A stretch of DNA of 64,000 nt from the NCBI RefSeq assembly GCF_900112005.1, contig NZ_FOKK01000020.1:22641-86640 (forward strand), given 5' to 3'. The position numbers were made by a program, and so were the translations under genes. Positions 53,177 through 61,034 of this stretch are shown one piece after another; the first letter of the stretch is position 1, and every line of letters begins with the position of its first letter. The notes beneath the pieces are model-generated. The model was not told the origin of the DNA. It did no database searches and saw only the letters and a list, made by a program, of their open reading frames with translations. The DNA comes from Algoriphagus aquimarinus (GTDB lineage: Bacteria > Bacteroidota > Bacteroidia > Cytophagales > Cyclobacteriaceae).

Positions 53177-55869
53177 TCTTCAGCTTGGGCTTTAGTTTGA
53201 TACACTGCATGACTTGCATTTCCTCCTGAAATCAGGTAAGCCATCAAATCTTTCAATTCTTCTTCATTTAATCTATTGATCATACCCGGCATCATGATTG
53301 AACTTTTAGAGTCCTTGATAGTGGATACATTGCTTTTGGCAACCTTGCGAAGCACATCTGGTGAGAAAGGATTTTGTGAAACTGAATAACTTGTTTCATC
53401 CTCATTTACTACTCTACCCATTACAGAACTACCGTCTTTCAGTTCAAGAACGCTAGCTACATATTGCTCAGAAATCTCATCGCTAGGATTGATCGTAGCT
53501 TCCAAAATATCTTTTGCAGAGAATCGCGTTCCTAATTGAGTCAAATCTGGGCCAATGATTCCACCTTCACCACCTAAGGTGTGGCATGAAAGACATTGGG
53601 AAGCAGCAAACATTGCTTTGCCTCTAGCCAAATCTCTACCGCTCAAGTCTGCCATCAAAGGCTCAGCTTCCTCTACAGTCCATCTTCTTCCTGGACCTTC
53701 AGGCTGAATACTTGTATCGACCAGATCATTTCCATTTCCTGTAAGCAATGCAGCTCCAGAAAGCTCATTGTACTTATCAAAATCACCTTTAGCTACGTGC
53801 GTTAGAGCCATTTTTCTAGCTCTATCGATGAAACCTACATAGCTACGACCACCTTTATATTTAAATGCATTCTGAATCCAAGTGAAATATTTCTCATGAA
53901 GCTCTGGTGTCCAACCTGATTCGGCTCCACCTAGAACCGTAGCAAGATAAGTCTGCTGAGCAGGAGGAACATTCGCAAGCATATTCGCGATATCCAAACC
54001 GTACTGTGGATTTCTCATGATCAAATCAGAGGAAGAAGTAAATGTCTTCTGATAGTCAGGATCATCTTTCGCATTATCAAGTAGTGCCAAAGTCTTATCC
54101 ACTGCATCTGGAGCATCCAAATACACAAGAAGAACTGCCAATGCACGATCAAGATTATTATTGTTTGCAGGGAAATTAGAACCCAGATAGGCTACTAGAT
54201 CAGACTTCAAAGAACCTGTAGGCTCTCCTTGTCTAGCTAAAATCAATTCGAAGGCTCTCAACAAGTCTTGCTTGCCTTTTTCATTCAACCTTTTGTAATC
54301 AATACCCATCAAGGCTTGAATCATTGGAGTTCCGGTACCTTTAGCTGAGTGACGTGACAAAGCAATCATCGCTTGAGTCAAGGTCACAGCATCTTTCTCT
54401 GCCAAGGCTTTTGCTTTCCAAGAATTAACTGGCTGATGCTCTACAGCTATTCTAGCTGCGTACTGTACATATCTATCTTTATTCTTCAAATTCTCCCAAG
54501 CTAAATCAAGTCCAGTAGCTGGTGCTCCATCTACATGTAGTGCCTCTAACTCTCTTCTCAACTTAGCTTCTACTGGCAAATCTGCCATTTGCAAAGGCTT
54601 CTTGTCGCTCTCTTTGATATCTCCTTCATAATAAACACGGTAAACATCAGACTCCAGTCTTCTACCACCAGTCATAAAGTACATCGCACCATCTGGCCCA
54701 ATTGTACCATCTGTCAATGGAAGTGGAGAACCAGAAATAAATTCCTCAGCTTTTGCCTCATAAGTACCTCCTTTTGGAGTCAAAGTCATGGAATAGATAA
54801 TCCCAAAGCTCCAGTCAAACGCGAAAAGAGAGGTTCTGTACTTTTCTGGAAACTTAGCATCTGTACCGAACATCACGTTGGTAGGAGATCCCTGTCCAAT
54901 ATTCAAAACTGCAGGCAGGTTATCAGGGAAATTAGGAGACCATTTTTGGTTACCAGTTCTCCATCCGTACTCACTTCCTGAAGTGACATGACAAATTCTA
55001 GTTGGGCGGTACCAAGGCATTCCAAAGTCCCACTCCATATCTGAATCATAGGTAAACAGATCACCTACTTCGTTGAAAGCTATATCAAATGGATTTCTAT
55101 AACCCGCTGAGACTAACTCCCAATGCTTTCCTTCCGGATCAATATTCGCTACCCATCCTCCAGGAGCCATTCTACTATTGGCGTGTCCTCTTGGATCCTT
55201 GATTTCAGGAAAAAGATTATCCTCTTGCCATACATTTGGAAGTCTATACGCATCCATTTCCGGAACATCTGTGTGATTTCCAGCTACTATATAAAGAGAC
55301 TGCCCATCAGGAGAAAGCTTGATACTATGAGGACCGTGCTCACCTGGTTGACCTGTAAAGCCTTTGATTTTGGTTACTGATTCATATTGATCATCTCCAT
55401 CCAAATCCTGGATTCTGTAGAGCCCGGTACTTTCTTCAAATGTCTCGTTACCGTTGTGATTTACCATCACATAGATACTGTTGAAAGCGTAAAGCAAACC
55501 TTGGGCATAGCCCATTCCTACCTGTGGTTCGGCTACGTTTCCGATGATCAGTCTTTCTACTTTTGGTTCAACTGATGCAGCACCAATTTCCGGGATTTCT
55601 AATCTGTATAAAAAACCATATTGATCGGCGGTAATCAGACGGTTTTTATCATCGAATGTCATAGCGACCCATGATCCCTCATCCTTTTCTCCAGGACTTA
55701 AAATGTGCTCTGCTACAAACCCATCAGGGAGTTTAAGTTTATCTAATTTCGGATTTCCGGTAAGCGGTCTTGATTGGGATTCTTCCTCTTTATCAGTGGC
55801 ACATGATGCTGATAAAAGCACCACAGCAGAAAAGAGAAACAAATTCCTTATTGAGTATTTGAGTCGCAT
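53173..55869 (-). CDS. Propeller/HEAT/cytochrome c lipoprotein (PVC-type heme-binding family)
   Basis: The protein has 898 residues and a lipobox in VVLLSASC. Domains in order are a beta-propeller (about 45-400; IKGFTGQPGEHGPHSIKLSPDGQSLYIVAGN, GWVANIDPEGKHWELVSAGYRNPFDIAFNEVGDLF), a HEAT-like helical section (about 430-720) and a C-terminal cytochrome c domain with CLSCH near residue 760 and a methionine ligand candidate in IMMPGM. Such proteins are thought to oxidise sugars, or to pass electrons from a sugar dehydrogenase, in the periplasm. The gene overlaps the DUF1080 gene by 4 bp. Electron transfer in a 3-keto-sugar pathway is inferred. Confidence 0.9.
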   Translation of the reverse strand: MRLKYSIRNLFLFSAVVLLSASCATDKEEESQSRPLTGNPKLDKLKLPDGFVAEHILSPGEKDEGSWVAMTFDDKNRLITADQYGFLYRLEIPEIGAASVEPKVERLIIGNVAEPQVGMGYAQGLLYAFNSIYVMVNHNGNETFEESTGLYRIQDLDGDDQYESVTKIKGFTGQPGEHGPHSIKLSPDGQSLYIVAGNHTDVPEMDAYRLPNVWQEDNLFPEIKDPRGHANSRMAPGGWVANIDPEGKHWELVSAGYRNPFDIAFNEVGDLFTYDSDMEWDFGMPWYRPTRICHVTSGSEYGWRTGNQKWSPNFPDNLPAVLNIGQGSPTNVMFGTDAKFPEKYRTSLFAFDWSFGIIYSMTLTPKGGTYEAKAEEFISGSPLPLTDGTIGPDGAMYFMTGGRRLESDVYRVYYEGDIKESDKKPLQMADLPVEAKLRRELEALHVDGAPATGLDLAWENLKNKDRYVQYAARIAVEHQPVNSWKAKALAEKDAVTLTQAMIALSRHSAKGTGTPMIQALMGIDYKRLNEKGKQDLLRAFELILARQGEPTGSLKSDLVAYLGSNFPANNNNLDRALAVLLVYLDAPDAVDKTLALLDNAKDDPDYQKTFTSSSDLIMRNPQYGLDIANMLANVPPAQQTYLATVLGGAESGWTPELHEKYFTWIQNAFKYKGGRSYVGFIDRARKMALTHVAKGDFDKYNELSGAALLTGNGNDLVDTSIQPEGPGRRWTVEEAEPLMADLSGRDLARGKAMFAASQCLSCHTLGGEGGIIGPDLTQLGTRFSAKDILEATINPSDEISEQYVASVLELKDGSSVMGRVVNEDETSYSVSQNPFSPDVLRKVAKSNVSTIKDSKSSIMMPGMINRLNEEELKDLMAYLISGGNASHAVYQTKAQAEE

Positions 55870-55989
55870 AAGTCAAATGTTAATTGATAACAATAGTTAG
55901 GATTTTAAATTGGGGATTAATTCTTCTATAATAAAACCATCCATGAAATATAATTGCTCGCCATCACATTATTAATCAATATATGAAGA
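55870..55989. other. Intergenic region between susD and the cytochrome gene
   Basis: AT-rich, with no ORF and no clear promoter consensus for the cytochrome-propeller gene starting at 55869. Confidence 0.4.
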
Positions 55990-56040
55990 CAAAATAACCC
56001 AACGCTAGTAGAAAGTACTAATCTATAGCATTGGGTATTT
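55990..56040 (-). terminator. Terminator-like hairpin after susD
   Basis: In the minus-strand transcript ACCCAATGCTA pairs with TAGCGTTGGGT (one G-U pair), with an inner AGTA/TACT pairing, followed by ATTTTG. It lies about 15 bp past the susD stop codon. Confidence 0.75.
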
Positions 56041-56055
56041 AAGCATAAGAGAGGT

Positions 56056-57564
56056 CTAGAAATATGGGGTCAAAGCAGATTCATCTGCAGGTAACGCGTA
56101 GAATTTATTAAGATTCGAGAACACATTAGGTCTTGGAACAGCTCCTTCAAGAGGTGGATAGTAATAATCCAAAGGATTGGCAACTATTCGCTTACCATAA
56201 GGAACAATAATCTCTTGGATTCGGTCTGTTCTCTGAATATCAAACCAACGCTTATTTTCAAATGCTAGCTCAACTCTTCTTTCTTTGAAAATCATTTCGC
56301 CAAGCGCATCTCCAGAACCACTTACAGGATCCAAATCTACTCGATCACGCACCTGATTTAGAAAGGCCAATGCTTCAGAATCTTTCCCTTGCTCATTTAG
56401 AGCTTCTGCCATGAATAGCAATACTTCCGCATATCTGTAAATAGGCCAGTTAGTACCAGTATTACCATTCTGAGAATGCTTTTTCGCATACTTCTTAATG
56501 TATGGATAGGTCTTATTGTCTCTAAAACTGTTTGAGGCAAAGATATATCCGATAGAAGCTTCTTCTCTTAGATCTCCATCTTCATAGGCAGCTATAATAT
56601 CTGGCGTAGGGATGTTATTGCCCTCTCCGTCAATCGGCTGTGGATTACTAGTACCTGTGATTGTTACTAGCTCAGATGCAAGAAGTGGACGTGGTAAAAA
56701 CTGGTATATGAAATTACCATTCAATCCTGCTGCTCCTTCTATAAACTGCACTTCAAATACGGATTCAGCATTGTTCTTATTGCTGTTATTATCAGAGAAA
56801 GCCATTTCATAAGACGGCATTAGCATATACTCCCCGCTAGTGACTACAGGTCGTAAAATGGACTCCGCATCTCCCCATTGCTTTAAATTAATAAAGACAT
56901 TTGCTAGTAAAGTTCTCGCTGCTCCCGAAGTAATTCTACCTGCTTGCTGCTTAGATTTCAGCGGCAAAAGTGGAACTGCAGCTTGCAAATCCTGTACAAT
57001 CTGAGCGTAAACCTCCGCCTCAGTTGAAAGAGGCAAAGCCGCTTCTTCACGAGTAGCTACTGGCGCCAAATGCAATGGTACACCACCAAAATACCTTACC
57101 AATTCAAAATAGGCATACGCTCTTAGGAATAAGGCTTGTCCTTTGACATTGTCTTTGGAGGCCTGAGCAAATGTCGCGTCATCTATCAATGCAAGTATTT
57201 GATTTGTTCTGGAAATAATCAAATAATCTTGTCTCCATTGCTCAAGAACGTTACCATTTGCTGTTACGCCGTTAGCCTCTGGCACGGAGAAGTCCGCCAA
57301 ATCTTCCTGCGGATCTACTGCTCCAAAGAGTACATTTCTTGCGTAATAGGTATTGTCTGAATGCATTTCTGACAATTTCCAAGCTCTGTCATTGACTATA
57401 CTCCGCAAAGGGACATAGGCCGCATTGACTGCCTGCACAAAGTCAGTCTCCGTCTTAAAGAAAGTAGCAGAGCTCAATTGCGTTTCAGGGACTACGGTGA
57501 GGAAATCATCACAGCTGGTAAGCCCCATGGTGGCTGCTAATAATACTATTATATATTTTTTCAT
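56056..57564 (-). CDS. SusD/RagB-type nutrient-binding lipoprotein
   Basis: The protein has about 502 residues from ATG 57564, which gives the lipoprotein signal MKKYIIVLLAATMGLTSC; the frame before it offers only TTG. The N-terminal SusD domain contains DDFLTVVPETQLSSATFFKTETDFVQAVNAAY. TPR-like helices and the C-terminal RagB pattern (YPYIKKYAKKHSQNG, RYAEVLLFMAEALNEQGKDSEALAFLNQVRDRV, FKERRVELAFENKRWFDIQR) follow. It binds the substrate at the cell surface together with SusC. It follows susC after 47 bp. The ligand is unknown but should be a glycan or glycoside given the neighbours. Confidence 0.95.
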   Translation of the reverse strand: MKKYIIVLLAATMGLTSCDDFLTVVPETQLSSATFFKTETDFVQAVNAAYVPLRSIVNDRAWKLSEMHSDNTYYARNVLFGAVDPQEDLADFSVPEANGVTANGNVLEQWRQDYLIISRTNQILALIDDATFAQASKDNVKGQALFLRAYAYFELVRYFGGVPLHLAPVATREEAALPLSTEAEVYAQIVQDLQAAVPLLPLKSKQQAGRITSGAARTLLANVFINLKQWGDAESILRPVVTSGEYMLMPSYEMAFSDNNSNKNNAESVFEVQFIEGAAGLNGNFIYQFLPRPLLASELVTITGTSNPQPIDGEGNNIPTPDIIAAYEDGDLREEASIGYIFASNSFRDNKTYPYIKKYAKKHSQNGNTGTNWPIYRYAEVLLFMAEALNEQGKDSEALAFLNQVRDRVDLDPVSGSGDALGEMIFKERRVELAFENKRWFDIQRTDRIQEIIVPYGKRIVANPLDYYYPPLEGAVPRPNVFSNLNKFYALPADESALTPYF

Positions 57565-57611
57565 TTTTGAATACAGTTTTATATGAATACGTATGTTCAG
57601 ATTTAGCAAAA

Positions 57612-60600
57612 TCAGAAATTGATATTTGCCCCAAAAGTGATCGTACGTGGTACAGGGTACGCTGACAGATCGACACCTTGGCTCAAGTTACCGCCGTCTC
57701 CAGCACCATTATTCTGCATACTAACTTCAGGATTTGATCCACCCCAGTAATCGGTGAATACCCACATGTTCTGTCCAGAAGCATAAAGTCTGAGTGACTT
57801 AATTGTCTTAGGTAGTTTGGTGAAAGTATATCCAATAGTGATGTTTCTGATTGTTAAATAAGAAGCATCCCACACAAAGTTGCTATTGTTCCAATCACGC
57901 TCTACACCAGTGACGTTACCACCACCTACAGTAGTACCGAAGATACCTTCTCCTGGATCTTCTGGAGATTTGAATCTATCAGAAGCCTTGGCAACCATGT
58001 TAAATACACCATCCAAATTGGCTGTAGAATACAAGTGTCTCATGTAAAGCTCGTTACCTTCAGATCCTGAAATCGCAACACTTGCATCAAAGTTTTTATA
58101 GGTAAAATTGTTGACCAAACCATAGGTGAAGTCTGGGAATGGATTACCAATGATTGCTCTGTCATCAGTGTCACCCCCATAGGTGATCACTCCATCTCCA
58201 TTTACATCTTTCAGTTTAATACTACCTACTGTAGATCTACCTGGGATGATAGGTGAGTTAGCAAGATCTTCCGCATTTGCATAGTTACCTTCTTTCACCA
58301 AGCCATAGAATTGGCCAAATGGCTGGCCCACTTGAGTAATGTGATAAGAACCATACACTCTATCTATTCCATCAGCTAGTTCAATTACTTTATTTCTGTT
58401 AAAAGAAATATTAGCATTCGTAGTCCATCTAAATGACCCAGTCGTATTTACTGAATTCACCGCGAACTCATGTCCCCAGAAGTGGATTTCGCCAATATTA
58501 TCATTGTAATTGGTAAATCCTGACTCTCTCGGAATCTGTACTGCATAAAGTAGGTTCGTTGTGTTTTTGGTATAGAAGTCATAGGTAAACAGTATTCTAT
58601 CATCCAAAAGACCCAAGTCCAATCCTAAATCAAATTGTGCGGTAGTTTCCCAGCCTAGATTAGTATTGCTTAAGGAAGTAACACCTGCACCTGGAACTAC
58701 TGTTTCTCCAAATACTGCATTGATGGTATTGTTCACCAAGGCATAAGAAGTATAATTACCAATGTTGTTGTTACCTGTCACACCATAACTAGCTCTTAGT
58801 TTAGTGAAAGAAATGGTAGAACTAGTATTCAAGAAGCCTTCATCAGAAAGTACCCATCCTACAGATGCTGAAGGGAAAACTCCCCAACGGTTATCAGACC
58901 CAAATCTAGAAGAACCATCACCTCTAACTGAGGCTGTAAAGAGATATTTACCTAGGTAATTGTAAGTCAATCTAGAAAATAGAGATGTTAGAGACCATTC
59001 GCCTACACCTGAGTTGGTACCTCCTCTGTTTATATTGATCGCTCCCTGAATAGTAGGAATTCTGTCATCAGCATAAGTATCAGCCTGAATTCTTGTGCTT
59101 TCACTTCTGAATTTCTGATTAGAGAATCCACCTAATAACTGAAAATTGTGATCTCCTAAGCTTTTTGTATAGGTTACAATGTTTTCATTTAACCAAGATA
59201 ATCGCTCATTATTTTCACGAATAGAAACTGCTACCGTTGGAATAGACACGTTTATATTAGCAGTCGCTGTAGAAGGGTTGAACCAAAAATACTTTGAATT
59301 ACCTATCTCTGCATTAAATGTAGATTTAAGAGAAAGACCTTTAATTGGCTTCCATTCTACATAAGTATTTGCTAAGACATTCAACTCTTTCGTTTCGTTG
59401 GTAATCTCCTTAGCTGATCTTACCCAGTTTGGATAGGCAAAGATATTTCCAGTGTTTGACGGAAGCTTGTTAAAAGAAGTCAGCTCACCATTTTCTTCAT
59501 AGATAGGCATGATTGGCCAAGTGTGAAGTGCATTGAAAAGGATACCTGTTCCTCTTGTCCCATCTGTACGAGGTGTGTTATCTACTACATAGTTTGGAGC
59601 TACATTCACTCCAATATTCACCTTGTCAGATACTTGATAATCAGTATTCATTCTCAAAGAGAATCTAGTATAATCAGAATTGATTACGACTCCATCTTGA
59701 TCAAAAACCCCTGCGATAATAGCAGTGTTGACTTTTTCCTTATTTGAGGTAACAGAAAGGTTATAAGATGTAATTGGCGCAGTCTGCAGCATTGCATCAT
59801 ACCAATCATTTGACTTGCCTCTATATTGTTCAGCATTTTGAAATACTTCCGGAATAGGCTGACCTGCTGCAGCGTAATATTCTTGCTTAAAAATCGCAAA
59901 TTCTTCTGCGTCCATCATTTCCAAACGTCCATTTTCTGGGACTTTCTGGAAACCAGTGTACACATTCAAATTTACATTGGTTTGTCCCACTTTACCTTTC
60001 TTAGTAGTAATAAGAACAACCCCATTTGCAGCTCTAGAACCATATAGAGAAGTAGAGGCAGCATCTTTCAAAATTGTAATTTCCTGAATCTCATCTGGGT
60101 TAATAGAATTGATGTCTCCAGTGATCGGAAACCCATCCACCACATATAAAGGAGAACTACCACCAGAAACAGACAACTGACCTCTGATACGTACACTCAT
60201 TCCCTGACCAGGCTTACCCGTTGTTTGGTTGATCTGAACACCCGCCAATCGACCTTGAAGTTTTTGAGCAATGGATGAAACAGGCATGTCTTTCAATTCC
60301 TCTTCACCTACTGATTGCACAGATCCTGTCACTTCTCGTTTGACCTGACTACCATATCCCACTACCACTACTTCTGATAGATCTGAAGTAGAATAAGATA
60401 AAGTGACCTGAATAGTAGTATTGGAACCAACAACCACTTCATTGGTTTTGAATCCAATAAAGCTTACAACCAACGTCTCGCCTACTGAGGCTTGGATGGA
60501 GAATCCACCGTCAATATCTGTAACGGTTCCTTTTTGAGTTCCTTTGACAGTAACTAAGGCTCCCGGAACTGGTTCATTGTCTCCCTCGGAGACTACCGTT

Positions 60601-60707
60601 CCTTTTACTGCAACTGTCTGGGCATTTGCCGACACAGATAGCATAAACAACATAAGTAAAAATCCGATAAATCGGACTCTCACATTTTTTTGATAATAGT
60701 TTAGCAT
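57612..60707 (-). CDS. SusC/RagA-type TonB-linked outer-membrane receptor
   Basis: The protein has 1031 residues. The signal peptide ends SANAQ (about residues 25-30). A carboxypeptidase-regulatory-like domain (about 32-112; VKGTVVSEGDNEPVPGALVTVKGTQ) precedes the TonB-box/plug region (SEVVVVGYGSQVKREVTGSV, then GRLAGVQINQTTGKPGQGMSVRIRG). The barrel ends with an aromatic residue in FGANINF. It lacks an STN domain, unlike the receptor at 41174. Together with SusD it imports a substrate across the outer membrane using TonB energy. The upstream region contains a large inverted repeat of CAGGA boxes. Confidence 0.96.
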   Translation of the reverse strand: MLNYYQKNVRVRFIGFLLMLFMLSVSANAQTVAVKGTVVSEGDNEPVPGALVTVKGTQKGTVTDIDGGFSIQASVGETLVVSFIGFKTNEVVVGSNTTIQVTLSYSTSDLSEVVVVGYGSQVKREVTGSVQSVGEEELKDMPVSSIAQKLQGRLAGVQINQTTGKPGQGMSVRIRGQLSVSGGSSPLYVVDGFPITGDINSINPDEIQEITILKDAASTSLYGSRAANGVVLITTKKGKVGQTNVNLNVYTGFQKVPENGRLEMMDAEEFAIFKQEYYAAAGQPIPEVFQNAEQYRGKSNDWYDAMLQTAPITSYNLSVTSNKEKVNTAIIAGVFDQDGVVINSDYTRFSLRMNTDYQVSDKVNIGVNVAPNYVVDNTPRTDGTRGTGILFNALHTWPIMPIYEENGELTSFNKLPSNTGNIFAYPNWVRSAKEITNETKELNVLANTYVEWKPIKGLSLKSTFNAEIGNSKYFWFNPSTATANINVSIPTVAVSIRENNERLSWLNENIVTYTKSLGDHNFQLLGGFSNQKFRSESTRIQADTYADDRIPTIQGAININRGGTNSGVGEWSLTSLFSRLTYNYLGKYLFTASVRGDGSSRFGSDNRWGVFPSASVGWVLSDEGFLNTSSTISFTKLRASYGVTGNNNIGNYTSYALVNNTINAVFGETVVPGAGVTSLSNTNLGWETTAQFDLGLDLGLLDDRILFTYDFYTKNTTNLLYAVQIPRESGFTNYNDNIGEIHFWGHEFAVNSVNTTGSFRWTTNANISFNRNKVIELADGIDRVYGSYHITQVGQPFGQFYGLVKEGNYANAEDLANSPIIPGRSTVGSIKLKDVNGDGVITYGGDTDDRAIIGNPFPDFTYGLVNNFTYKNFDASVAISGSEGNELYMRHLYSTANLDGVFNMVAKASDRFKSPEDPGEGIFGTTVGGGNVTGVERDWNNSNFVWDASYLTIRNITIGYTFTKLPKTIKSLRLYASGQNMWVFTDYWGGSNPEVSMQNNGAGDGGNLSQGVDLSAYPVPRTITFGANINF

Positions 60708-61034
60708 AGAAATGGGTTTAATGTATAATAATTAGAAATCTCTCCCAATTAAATATTATACAATACTATTCCTATCCTGTACCATCCTGAATAATACTCC
60801 CTTATATAATTATTCTAAAAATAAAATTAATCAGGATGCCACAGGACAGTTTTATAAAATAAAAACCTTATAAACTAATAGACATATATAGCACCAGCCT
60901 ATTAAACACATTACTTAATATGTCAAACATAAATACAACCATCCAACCCAAGCGATACTTATTATAAAATCTCTTGAATTGATAATTCCGAGGTTTATCC
61001 CTATTATTAGATTTCAATTGATAGTAATCAAAAA
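60708..61034. other. Divergent intergenic region between susC and the PVC-type gene
   Basis: AT-rich, 327 bp. Its only strong structure is the inverted repeat at 60772-60849. No TTTG/TAnnTTTG promoter is obvious for either gene. Confidence 0.6.
60772..60849. promoter_or_regulatory. Inverted repeat of paired CAGGA boxes, candidate operator
   Basis: Two 24-bp arms (60772-60795 and 60826-60849) match in inverted orientation at 20 of 24 positions, with a 30-bp spacer. Each arm contains CAGGA-N5-CAGGA. The arms lie 65-142 bp upstream of susC, and about 186 bp from the divergent gene, a good position for a sensor-regulator. Confidence 0.6.
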
